From positions 1 through 44,829 of the forward strand of contig URCV01000009.1 of the NCBI GenBank assembly GCA_900546445.1: a stretch of 44,829 bases of DNA, given 5' to 3'. The notes beneath the pieces were generated by a model. That model ran no database searches, was not told the DNA's origin, and saw nothing but the letters and a program-made list of their open reading frames with translations. How positions within the stretch are numbered: the stretch's first letter is position 1; each line of letters opens with the position of its first letter. This document shows positions 16,883-24,194 of the stretch, in pieces. The translations under genes and the position numbers were made by a program. This DNA is from an uncultured Bacteroidales bacterium. GTDB taxonomy: Bacteria; Bacteroidota; Bacteroidia; Bacteroidales; UBA932.

Positions 16883-18769
16883 TTATTTTCTTATCGCGTT
16901 ATATGCCTTAACCTTAGCGCTCTTGCCATTAGGCAGGGTAACCGTAACGTCTTCCCCGCTCATATTGACGAGAATGTACGCATCCTTTCCCTTTACGCTC
17001 TGCCAATGCGCTCCCATCACTACAGGATACACCTCGCCGTCGAAAACCGTGATGGTAGGAAGTTCCTCCGGAAATTTCAATTCCGAAATGAACCTGCCGC
17101 CATAGAACACATCGTGATTTCTAGCGCGAAAACGCCCGAGAGTTCTAAGGAAAGCTACCTCCACGTCGTTACCTTCTGCGAATAGCCAATCCGGCTGTAT
17201 CCAGCCCAACTGCGCACCCCACAAAAGGCTACGGGCGTTATTATAAAGGAAATGTCCGTCGTTGAGTTCCTGATGATAGTAGTTCAGTCCGCTATAAAGC
17301 ACTCTGTCCGAATAAATCAACGGAAATACCGGAAGCATCTTTACGGAAGGACTATGCGGAGTATTCACTATCAAAAGCATATCGAAAAGATCCATATACA
17401 CCTCGGCGTTCTCTTCCGAAGTGACTGCCTGACCTGCGGTGAACACCTCTCTGTGAAGCTCATTAAGGAGCTTTCTGTAAGATTCAGGCCACCAGCTTCC
17501 CGCTCCAGGAGCGTGCGGATGATTCAATGCGTAGCAAGGTTCACTTGCCGCTGCAGAGATTTGGTCTATATACACACCATCCGTTCCTATGCTATGAAGC
17601 AACGAATCCGTCAGAGAATGAATTATCCCCTGCCAGATAGGCGAAGACGGGCAAGTCACGGTGTTAGGCACATTCGAAGTAGGGTAAATCTCGGTGTACA
17701 GGGAACCGTCCTTCTTACGGCACGATGCCAGATAACCCTGCTTTTCCTTATAGGAATCGTTAGCCGGATCCCAAAGACGACCGTTTATATACGGAGTCAC
17801 GTGCGCTCCCTTCGCCTGAACCTCGGCCACCATTTCCTTGAACCCTGGCTTGGCCGGAAGATACTCCGGATACATAGTATCGTAAGCATAGTTATGCCAA
17901 TGGTACCAGTGCACGCCCAAACCCTTATCGTAGTAATCCACAGCCTTTCTCACGCCATCTATCACTTCAGGGAACATATTCTTAGGCCTTATCCAGACGT
18001 CTGCGTCCTGAATCCACTTGGCCACATTCCTGTCCCTGAGCGCAGTCTGTCCCCACTGGGTAGAAAGCACGAAAGGACGATACCATTTGAGCAAGGTCTC
18101 GTCCCAAGAAGCTTCATTAAAGGCAAACGCAGTAGACCACGGAAGTTCGAAATGCCCCTCGGAAGTCCACGCATAAGAAGTGGTAACCTTCTGTGAGAAA
18201 GTTAGTTCATTCTCAGTTCCTTTAATAAGGAAATACTTTCCTGCACCGCTCTTGTCCTGCGATGCGAAATAGTAAGAGCCCTTGTCGCTGTAAGTCAGGA
18301 CGAACTGCATACCTCCGGTAACCGAAGGATAGCGTGTGGACAAGCTGCCGCCATCGGTCGGGATGTCGAACTCGGCGCCATAGCCCATAGGCAGGACTGC
18401 CTTACTACCCTCATCGCGAGCCACTTTTATGATAGGAAATTCTATCTCGCTGACTATCCATCCGTTAGGAATGTCTGCGCTGATGGACCACATAAGCAAT
18501 TCCCCGCTGCGTCTCACGTTCACCCTTACCTCGTTAGACTCCTGTCTGTCGAGAGTGATATCCCAAAGCAGTTCGGTGTTCAAGCCATCATCGCTAACCG
18601 TACATCCCTGATATCTGGCATAGTCCGGCGTAAATTCAGGACACTCCCCTTGAGGTCCCAAGAAAGTTATTTTCCAATTTACGTCGTTTCCATCAAATGC
18701 AGAAGCAAAACAGGTTTGGAGAAGAACTCCCCAAACCATAAAAATCGCGTATATGAATCTTCTGTTCAT
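16883..18769 (-). CDS. Secreted DUF6259 glycoside-hydrolase-like protein
   Basis: The 628-residue protein has a cleavable signal peptide (cleavage after CFASA, about residue 24), a beta-sandwich N-domain to about 215, and a TIM-barrel-like domain from about 225 (LLKWYRPFVLSTQWG) to 560. It ends in a small beta C-domain (DAYILVNMSGEDVTVTLPNGKSAKVKAY). The barrel resembles clan-D or GH101-like enzymes: VHWYHWHNY, AHVTPYINGRLWD, a candidate nucleophile Asp402 in GTDGVYIDQIS and a candidate acid/base at Glu452-Glu453 in TSEENAEVY. That assignment is inference; I know of no established activity for DUF6259. Its start codon overlaps the yidC stop by one base, an unusual translational coupling of a secreted enzyme to an insertase. 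Confidence 0.78.
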   Translation of the reverse strand: MNRRFIYAIFMVWGVLLQTCFASAFDGNDVNWKITFLGPQGECPEFTPDYARYQGCTVSDDGLNTELLWDITLDRQESNEVRVNVRRSGELLMWSISADIPNGWIVSEIEFPIIKVARDEGSKAVLPMGYGAEFDIPTDGGSLSTRYPSVTGGMQFVLTYSDKGSYYFASQDKSGAGKYFLIKGTENELTFSQKVTTSYAWTSEGHFELPWSTAFAFNEASWDETLLKWYRPFVLSTQWGQTALRDRNVAKWIQDADVWIRPKNMFPEVIDGVRKAVDYYDKGLGVHWYHWHNYAYDTMYPEYLPAKPGFKEMVAEVQAKGAHVTPYINGRLWDPANDSYKEKQGYLASCRKKDGSLYTEIYPTSNVPNTVTCPSSPIWQGIIHSLTDSLLHSIGTDGVYIDQISAAASEPCYALNHPHAPGAGSWWPESYRKLLNELHREVFTAGQAVTSEENAEVYMDLFDMLLIVNTPHSPSVKMLPVFPLIYSDRVLYSGLNYYHQELNDGHFLYNNARSLLWGAQLGWIQPDWLFAEGNDVEVAFLRTLGRFRARNHDVFYGGRFISELKFPEELPTITVFDGEVYPVVMGAHWQSVKGKDAYILVNMSGEDVTVTLPNGKSAKVKAYNAIRK

Positions 18770-20622
18770 TATCGTTTGCGCTGCTGTTGTTTCATCTGCT
18801 GTTGCTGAAGCTTCTGAGCCTCCTCAAGACGCTGCTGCCATTTGCTCTTAGGAAGCGGCTTACCCTTCGAAGCCTCGACCTTGGCTATGACTGCCTGAGG
18901 TTTTACGCACCACTTTCTGATGATGAATATCTCTACCATAGAGATGAGCTGAGAAACCAAATAATAGTAGCTAAGACCCGAAGACAGGCTATTACAGATG
19001 AAGAACATCATTATAGGCATCATCCACACGCTCATAAACTGCATAGACTTGGCCGATGGGTCGTCCGACGTAGGCTGCTGCGACATAGTAATCTTACTAT
19101 ACCCCCACATAACTACGGCCATAAGCAGTGCGAACAGAGAAAGGTGGTCTCCGAGAAGCGGAACGCGTACTCCGAAATCCACGATGGAATCGTATGCACT
19201 CAAGTCCTCTGCCCACAAGAAGCTCTGTTGACGAAGCTCGATGGATGCAGGGAAGAAACGGAACATAGCCCACAAGATAGGGAATGTAAGGAGCGTAGGA
19301 AGACAACCTCCCATAGCGTTCACTCCGGCCCTCTTGTACAGCTCCATAGTAGCCTGCTGCTTCTTCAAGGCATCTTCCTGCTTAGGATATTTCTTGTTAA
19401 TATCCTCGATATAAGGCCTAAGCGCGCTCATCTTAGCCGAAGATGCGAAGGACTTGTAGGTGAAAGGTAGCACTACTATCTTGATTATAAGAGTCATAAT
19501 CAAAATAATGAGACCGAAGTTAGCTATATACTTGTGCAAGAAGTTGAACATAGGGATGATGAAGTACTTCGTAAACCATCCTACGAGCGAACCTCCTAGA
19601 GGAATCACCTTTTCGAACTGGTGGTCATAAGACTTGAGGGTATTGTAATGGTTAGGACCCAAGTAAATCTCGAGAGGGATTCTAATATCCCCACCGCCGT
19701 TAAGGGCCAATCGCATATTGGCATTACAAGCCATAAGGTTATGGTCGGCATTCTCACCGAGGAAATTCACGCTGAGATCTCCGGAAGAGAATTGGCCCGG
19801 AGCGCGCACGATCATCGAGAAGAACTGCTGCTGGAAGGCGAACCACTCCAGGTTGGAAGCGATCTTCTTAGCATTGCTTCTGCCGCGACCCATCTCGAGA
19901 GGTTTCTTGTCTCCTGTGAAATAATAATTCAACTTCGAATACTGGCTCTCGTTCTTATAACCTTTCTCCATACGAGGGATGACCGTCTCGAAGTCCACGT
20001 CTATGGAATTCACCTGACGCGGGATATTCGTCATATTCACAAATGCCAATTCGCTATTCACCATATATGACCCTGCGCTCAACGAGTACACTTGCTCTAT
20101 GTAGCCACCGTTTTCAAACGGCATCCTGAGGACTGCGAGGCTATCGCTGCAAGAAGCCACGTCGAATGTGAAGTTCTGAGTCTGGATGAACTCGCCGACA
20201 TAGACGCTCACGTCGTAGTGATTGTCCCCGGCCTTGAAGAGGTAAAGGTCACTTCCACCGTAATTGGAATAATCCTTAAGTCTGGCAGACCAAAGCTGAG
20301 CTCCCTTCGTGTTGATTTCGAGTTCAAGTTTATCATTCGCCAGTCGTATTATCTGACCTTCTGCACGTTTGCGAGCATCCAAAGAGGCATCCTTATAGAT
20401 ATGCTCTTCCTCGTGCTTTTGCTCGACTACGGAATTCTCTTCTACCTTCTCAGGCATTTTAGCCGCCTCTATGGCTGCCAATGAATCCCGCCTTGCTAAC
20501 GAAATCGCCTCCTGCTTCCTACGTTCAATGAGCTGCTGCTCTGCTTGTTTAGATTGAAAGATGGTAAAGCCCACAAGGACTAAACCCATTAAAATAAAAC
20601 CAATTACCGATTTTTTGTCCAT
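18769..20622 (-). CDS. yidC: Membrane protein insertase YidC
   Basis: YidC inserts and folds inner-membrane proteins, alone or with SecYEG. The 617-residue product has an N-terminal membrane anchor (about 6-22), a large periplasmic beta-sandwich P1 domain (about 80-340), then the conserved insertase core: WFTKYFIIPMFNFLHKYIANFGLIILIMTLIIK, the cytoplasmic loop SAKMSALRPYIEDINKKYP, KRAGVNAMGGCLPTLLTFPILWAMFRFFP, and a Gln/Lys/Arg-rich C-terminal tail typical of Bacteroidetes YidC. It lies 7 bases after the DUF349 gene and overlaps the DUF6259 start by one base, so three secreted or surface sugar-active genes appear to be co-transcribed behind it. Confidence 0.97.
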   Translation of the reverse strand: MDKKSVIGFILMGLVLVGFTIFQSKQAEQQLIERRKQEAISLARRDSLAAIEAAKMPEKVEENSVVEQKHEEEHIYKDASLDARKRAEGQIIRLANDKLELEINTKGAQLWSARLKDYSNYGGSDLYLFKAGDNHYDVSVYVGEFIQTQNFTFDVASCSDSLAVLRMPFENGGYIEQVYSLSAGSYMVNSELAFVNMTNIPRQVNSIDVDFETVIPRMEKGYKNESQYSKLNYYFTGDKKPLEMGRGRSNAKKIASNLEWFAFQQQFFSMIVRAPGQFSSGDLSVNFLGENADHNLMACNANMRLALNGGGDIRIPLEIYLGPNHYNTLKSYDHQFEKVIPLGGSLVGWFTKYFIIPMFNFLHKYIANFGLIILIMTLIIKIVVLPFTYKSFASSAKMSALRPYIEDINKKYPKQEDALKKQQATMELYKRAGVNAMGGCLPTLLTFPILWAMFRFFPASIELRQQSFLWAEDLSAYDSIVDFGVRVPLLGDHLSLFALLMAVVMWGYSKITMSQQPTSDDPSAKSMQFMSVWMMPIMMFFICNSLSSGLSYYYLVSQLISMVEIFIIRKWCVKPQAVIAKVEASKGKPLPKSKWQQRLEEAQKLQQQQMKQQQRKR

Positions 20623-20629
20623 ATTTACC

Positions 20630-22216
20630 TTACTTCTGGCTTCTTATCTGCTCCTCAATTGTTTTCAATTCCTCCTTTGCCTGCTCTATACGTTTCTTCA
20701 TCTGCAAGACAAGAGCTTCCGAATTACGTGAATTAGAGAAGAAGCCTATATTATTTTCGTATGTATCGATATCCTGCTGCAAAGCATTATATCTTCTAAT
20801 CAAGTCATTACGATTAAGGCTAGGAGGGAAGGCCACATTAAGGGCATCCTTGAACTCTTTCGTAATGTTATCCTTTTCCTTAAATGGCACAAAGCCTATT
20901 TCCTTAAACCTGCGGATATATTCGTCCTTATTAGCACCACTGTCCGGAGTCAAGGCCTTAATCTCGGCGATGATGGCCCTCTTCGCCTTCAAGTTAGCGT
21001 AATAGTCGTTTTCCGGCTTCGCCTTAGCGTCACGAGCTGCGAAGAAATCGTCACAAGCGGCACGGAAACGCTTCCAGAGCTGCTCCGACTTCTTACGAGG
21101 AACGGCTCCCACTTCCTTCCACTGTCTCTGAAGGGAGATGAACTGGTCCGTAGCCTTCTTCCACTCCTCGCTATCCTTCAACGCCTCAGCCTGAGCGATA
21201 AGAGCCTCTTTCTTAGCGATATTGGCCTCCATACCGTCCTTCACGCCCATAAAGTACACTCTCTTACGCTCGTAGAATTTGTCGCAAGCAGCGCGGAACC
21301 TATCATATATCTTCTGATTATCCTTTTTCGATGCGAATCCTATCGTCTTCCACTGAGCCTGAATCTGCTCTATCTCCTTAGACAAGCTGTTCCACTCGCC
21401 GGCATCCTTAATGTCCTGTCTGTCCGCGATCTTCTCGACAGCCTCGCAGAGAGCCTCCTTCGCGTGAAGATTAGCCGCAAATCCGGCCTTCAGCACTTCG
21501 AAATGCTCCTGGTAGCGCTTGTTGACGGTGGCAGTGGCCGCCTTGAACCTTTCCCAGATGCCGTCCCTGAACTCCTTAGCCACAGGGCCAATCTCCTTCC
21601 ACTGCTCGTGAAGCAGCTGCAGTGAGTTGAATGCGTCGATGACATTATCGGATTTGGCCAATTCCTCCGCCTGTGCGCACAATTCTTCCTTCGCCTCGAG
21701 ATTCTTCTTGAAATCCAGGTCACGGAGCTCGTGATTAATTTGAACCATATCGTAGAATCTTTCCATCTGACGCTGGTAAGACTTGTTCACCTCATTGAAT
21801 ACGGTCTCCGGCACAGGGCCAATTTCCTTCCACTTCGCCTGAATCTCGCGCAGCGCAGGGAACGTCGCCTGAACATCGTTAATGTTGTCGACCAGATCCT
21901 TCAATTCAGCGATAAGTGCGCTTTTCTTTTCGTAATTATCCTGTCTTAGAGCATCTTGAGCCTTATTATACTCGGCTCTCTCTCGTTTATAGTCCGAATA
22001 GACATTCTTGAAGTTCTCTTCCACGCCGGCGAAAGTCTCGGCCACATTCTGGCCCGCCGCCTCCGCCTCGGCCTTCAATTTGCCGAGCTGTCTATAAAAT
22101 GAAGACTTGATGGCCTCTACCTCCTTAGAACGCTCCATACGATCCTCCAAGGTGCCAATTCGCTTTAATTCAACTATCAGTTCTTCAAGGTTAGGATTTT
22201 CAAGATCTATTATCAT
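20630..22216 (-). CDS. DUF349-repeat coiled-coil protein
   Basis: The 528-residue cytoplasmic protein is almost all charged helix with repeated DUF349 units of about 70 residues. Each carries a W-K-x-I/V-G signature, such as IQAKWKEIGPVPE, LHEQWKEIGPVAKEFRD, IQAQWKTIGFASKK and LQRQWKEVGAVPRKKSEQLWKRFRAACD. At least five repeats are visible. Function is unknown; some proteins with this domain have been linked to cell envelope or recombination processes. I start it at ATG 22216 (MIIDLENPNLEEL), because an upstream in-frame ATG at 22252 would lie before the predicted transcription start set by the -7 box at 22241-22248. It heads the yidC operon and diverges from trmD. Confidence 0.9.
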   Translation of the reverse strand: MIIDLENPNLEELIVELKRIGTLEDRMERSKEVEAIKSSFYRQLGKLKAEAEAAGQNVAETFAGVEENFKNVYSDYKRERAEYNKAQDALRQDNYEKKSALIAELKDLVDNINDVQATFPALREIQAKWKEIGPVPETVFNEVNKSYQRQMERFYDMVQINHELRDLDFKKNLEAKEELCAQAEELAKSDNVIDAFNSLQLLHEQWKEIGPVAKEFRDGIWERFKAATATVNKRYQEHFEVLKAGFAANLHAKEALCEAVEKIADRQDIKDAGEWNSLSKEIEQIQAQWKTIGFASKKDNQKIYDRFRAACDKFYERKRVYFMGVKDGMEANIAKKEALIAQAEALKDSEEWKKATDQFISLQRQWKEVGAVPRKKSEQLWKRFRAACDDFFAARDAKAKPENDYYANLKAKRAIIAEIKALTPDSGANKDEYIRRFKEIGFVPFKEKDNITKEFKDALNVAFPPSLNRNDLIRRYNALQQDIDTYENNIGFFSNSRNSEALVLQMKKRIEQAKEELKTIEEQIRSQK

Positions 22217-22240
22217 ATTACAAAGCTTTTGGAAATTGGA

Positions 22241-22248
22241 CAAATATA
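22241..22248 (-). promoter_or_regulatory. Candidate -7 box for the DUF349-yidC operon
   Basis: On the minus strand these bases read TATATTTG, an exact TAnnTTTG match. Transcription would begin near 22236, about 20 bases before the DUF349 ATG at 22216. No clear -33 TTTG element is present. This supports the shorter DUF349 start. Confidence 0.55.
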
Positions 22249-22261
22249 GCAATTATTTTGG

Positions 22262-22269
22262 TAATTTTG
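22262..22269 (+). promoter_or_regulatory. Candidate -7 box for trmD
   Basis: TAATTTTG matches TAnnTTTG exactly and lies 24 bases upstream of the trmD ATG at 22294. The divergent box for DUF349 lies 13 bases away, so the two promoters overlap within a 77-base gap. The -33 region is not a good match. Confidence 0.5.
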
Positions 22270-22293
22270 CAGACAAAACAATATATAAGAGAT

Positions 22294-22974
22294 ATGAGGA
22301 TAGACATTCTTACCGTAGTCCCGGAATTGCTCGACAGCCCTTTGAGCCACAGCATAGTGGGACGTGCGATAAAAAACGGATTGGTAGACATAAAGGTACA
22401 CAACTTGAGAAAATACGGCGTCGGTCCCCGAAAGAACGTGGACGACTATTCCTACGGCGGAGATGCCGGAATGGTTATGATGGTAGAGCCGGTTTTTAAT
22501 ATGATAAACGAACTCAAATCGGAAAGGGATTACGACGAAGTCATCTATATGTCGCCCGACGGAGAGAGGTTGAACCAGAAGATATCTAACGAACTTTCAC
22601 TTAAAGGAAACATCATCATCCTGTGCGGACATTATAAAGGAATAGATCACAGAATCAGGGAGCACCTCATAACACGAGAGATTTCCGTAGGCGACTACGT
22701 GGTGAGCGGCGGCGAAATCCCTGCAGCCCTGCTGGCCGATTCGATAGTAAGACTGATCCCCGGAGCGCTTACCGACGAAACATCCGCTCTTTCGGATTCT
22801 TTCCAGGACGACCTTCTGTCTCCTCCCGTCTACACCAGACCGGCAGAATTCCATGGTTGGAAGGTTCCGGACGTGCTTCTAAGCGGGAATCCGAAACTCA
22901 TTCAGGCTTGGCAGGACGAACAGGCTTTAGAACGCACAAAACTCCTCAGACCCGAACTTATTAAAAATTTTTAA
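22294..22974 (+). CDS. trmD: tRNA (guanine-37-N1)-methyltransferase TrmD
   Basis: TrmD uses S-adenosylmethionine to methylate G37 next to the anticodon in tRNAs reading CNN and some other codons, preventing +1 frameshifting. The 226-residue product starts MRIDILTVVPELLDSPL and contains the family blocks YSYGGDAGMVMMVEP, YMSPDGERLNQK, ILCGHYKGIDHRI and the trefoil-knot cofactor site ISVGDYVVSGGEIPAALLADSIVRLIPGAL. Length is standard. I start it at ATG 22294; an ORF from 22258 would begin within the promoter. It stands alone and is not linked to rpsP or rplS as in many bacteria. Confidence 0.97.
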   Translation: MRIDILTVVPELLDSPLSHSIVGRAIKNGLVDIKVHNLRKYGVGPRKNVDDYSYGGDAGMVMMVEPVFNMINELKSERDYDEVIYMSPDGERLNQKISNELSLKGNIIILCGHYKGIDHRIREHLITREISVGDYVVSGGEIPAALLADSIVRLIPGALTDETSALSDSFQDDLLSPPVYTRPAEFHGWKVPDVLLSGNPKLIQAWQDEQALERTKLLRPELIKNF

Positions 22975-22990
22975 TAACTAATTTTTTTTT
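22958..22990 (+). terminator. AT-only hairpin and T-run after trmD
   Basis: A perfect 20-base palindrome (22958-22977, TTATTAAAAA followed by its complement) overlaps the trmD stop codon and is followed by nine T (22982-22990). The stem is all A-T and therefore weak, so termination is plausible but not certain. On the minus strand there is no comparable T-run. Confidence 0.45.
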
Positions 22991-23010
22991 AATAAAATTC
23001 GTGTAAAAAT

Positions 23011-23041
23011 TTTGCAGATATAAATAATTGGAGTATATTTG
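23011..23041 (+). promoter_or_regulatory. Complete Bacteroidetes-type promoter (TTTG-N19-TATATTTG)
   Basis: TTTG at 23011-23014, a 19-base spacer and TATATTTG at 23034-23041 match both consensus elements of the Bacteroidetes primary sigma factor exactly. It is the best promoter in the window. Transcription would start near 23046, 150 bases before the nearest gene, and the RNA would meet a hairpin at 23140-23163. Confidence 0.75.
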
Positions 23042-23045
23042 CCTT

Positions 23046-23166
23046 CGGAAATGATAAACAACTCAGCTTACAGAAATGTAAGTATCTAACCAAAGATAAT
23101 TAACCTTCTTAATAGGTAATACACTACTAACTAATCGATAAGGCTCGCAGGGATGCGAGCCTTTAA
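23046..23166 (+). ncRNA. Candidate small non-coding RNA or leader RNA (about 120 nt)
   Basis: A consensus promoter (23011-23041) and a strong G/C hairpin (23140-23163) bracket about 120 bases with no sensible ORF. Inside are two more hairpins: CTTACA-GAAA-TGTAAG (23067-23082), a perfect 6-bp stem closed by a GNRA tetraloop, and ATTAACC/GGTAAT (23099-23120) with one bulged A. The order promoter, structured body, terminator-like hairpin is what a stand-alone sRNA looks like. I do not recognise it as a known family (it is not 6S, tmRNA or SRP RNA). The alternative is that it is the attenuated 5' leader of the SDR gene at 23200. Confidence 0.5.
23140..23166 (+). terminator. Hairpin ending the candidate small RNA
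   Basis: AAGGCTCGCA (23140-23149), loop GGGA and TGCGAGCCTT (23154-23163) make a perfect 10-bp stem. The 3' run is only CCTTTAATCATTTT, a weak T-tract, so termination may be partial. If partial, it would act as an attenuator for the SDR gene beginning at 23200. Confidence 0.6.
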
Positions 23167-23199
23167 TCATTTTCCGGACTTATTTATTATATTTACGCC

Positions 23200-24030
23200 A
23201 TGAATGATCGAAAAGTAATACTACTCACCGGAGCCAGCAGCGGCATTGGCCACGAAGCGGCGATGGAATTATTGGCCCAGGACCACATCGTATACGCAGC
23301 AGCGCGAAGAGTCGAGAAGATGGAAGACCTCGCAGCGGCAGGCGCACACGTACTTTCCCTGGACGTGACGGACAGCTCATCCATTTCCGGGGCCGTAAAC
23401 GCCGTCTTATCGCAGCAGGGTCGAATCGACGTACTCATAAACAACGCCGGCTACGGCTATCTGGGGGCCCTCGAGGGAGTATCGATGGAAGAAGCGAGGC
23501 GTCAACTGGACGTGAATCTGTTCGGATTGGCCGAGATGACCAAGCAAGTCCTCCCGTATATGAGAGAGCGAAGGTCCGGTCGAATCATCAACATATCCTC
23601 CGTCGCAGGAAAGGTGGGAATCGCATTCGTAGGCTGGTATAACGTGTCAAAATTTGCAGTGGAATCGTACTCTGACGTGCTAAGGAAGGAAGTAAGACAG
23701 TTCGGGATAGACGTGGTGATAATCGAACCGAGCGGCATAAAGACCGATTGGGGAATCATCGCGGCGGACAACTTGGCCCGCTCGAACGCAGGCACCGTCT
23801 ATGAGCAGTCCGCACTGAGATTCTCCGGAATTATGAGAAAGGCCTATACCTCGAACTTGCTCTCGGGACCGGAAACCGTAGCCAAGGACATCTGCCGGGC
23901 AGTCAACGCCAAACGCCCGAAACTCCGCTACCATCCTGGACTGGGCGCCGGCACTATGCTCTTTCTGAATGCCATCACTCCGGCCCGCTGGTGGGACGCC
24001 ATCAATGGTAAGATATTCAAAAACGACTAG
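23200..24030 (+). CDS. SDR-family short-chain oxidoreductase
   Basis: The 276-residue Rossmann enzyme has the classical SDR motifs: cofactor loop TGASSGIG (10-17), NNAG (81-84), Ser133/Ser134 on the catalytic strand, and Tyr147-x-x-x-Lys151 (YNVSK). Arg36-Arg37 after the second strand (YAAARRVEK) suggests NADP(H) preference. The C-terminal region, with FSGIMRKAY and PARWWDAINGKIF, resembles the group of SDRs often annotated as 3-oxoacyl-reductase-like or retinol-dehydrogenase-like; the substrate is unknown. A TATATTTA sequence at 23188-23195 lies only 4 bases before the ATG, so transcription may also start at the start codon. Confidence 0.93.
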   Translation: MNDRKVILLTGASSGIGHEAAMELLAQDHIVYAAARRVEKMEDLAAAGAHVLSLDVTDSSSISGAVNAVLSQQGRIDVLINNAGYGYLGALEGVSMEEARRQLDVNLFGLAEMTKQVLPYMRERRSGRIINISSVAGKVGIAFVGWYNVSKFAVESYSDVLRKEVRQFGIDVVIIEPSGIKTDWGIIAADNLARSNAGTVYEQSALRFSGIMRKAYTSNLLSGPETVAKDICRAVNAKRPKLRYHPGLGAGTMLFLNAITPARWWDAINGKIFKND

Positions 24031-24037
24031 TAACGAC

Positions 24038-24068
24038 AAACCCCCGTAGAATGCATCTACGAGGGTTT
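24038..24068. terminator. Stem-loop between the SDR gene and tRNA-Phe
   Basis: AAACCC-C-CGTAGA (24038-24050) pairs with TCTACG-A-GGGTTT (24056-24068) around the loop ATGCA, with one internal mismatch. It sits between two convergent genes. The T-run is only three bases on the plus strand and three on the minus strand, so it is a probable but imperfect terminator for both. Confidence 0.6.
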
Positions 24069-24072
24069 CGTG

Positions 24073-24145
24073 TGGTGCCACCGAGAATCGAACTAGGGAC
24101 ACAAGGATTTTCAGTCCTTTGCTCTACCAACTGAGCTATGGCACC
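24073..24145 (-). tRNA. tRNA-Phe (anticodon GAA)
   Basis: Read on the minus strand the 73 bases fold as a complete cloverleaf: acceptor GGTGCCA/TGGCACC, D-arm GCTC...GAGC with AGTTGGT in the loop, anticodon arm AAGGA-CTGAAAA-TCCTT with GAA, 5-base variable loop, and TTCGATT T-loop. CCA is not encoded. The T-stem (CCTAG/CTCGG) has one T-C mismatch at its third pair, where a normal pair is expected. It is the only tRNA in the window. Confidence 0.95.
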
Positions 24146-24194
24146 ATCATTTGGGACTGCAAAGATAGTGAAACTATTTGAATCTGCAAATTTT

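Noticed and set aside
17252..18196. A 314-codon plus-strand frame in the DUF6259 gene
   Set aside because: The Arg/His/Ile-rich composition is typical of an antisense shadow; the minus-strand gene has clear domains.
22217..22252. A longer DUF349 protein starting at 22252
   Set aside because: The promoter box at 22241-22248 places the start of transcription inside this extension.
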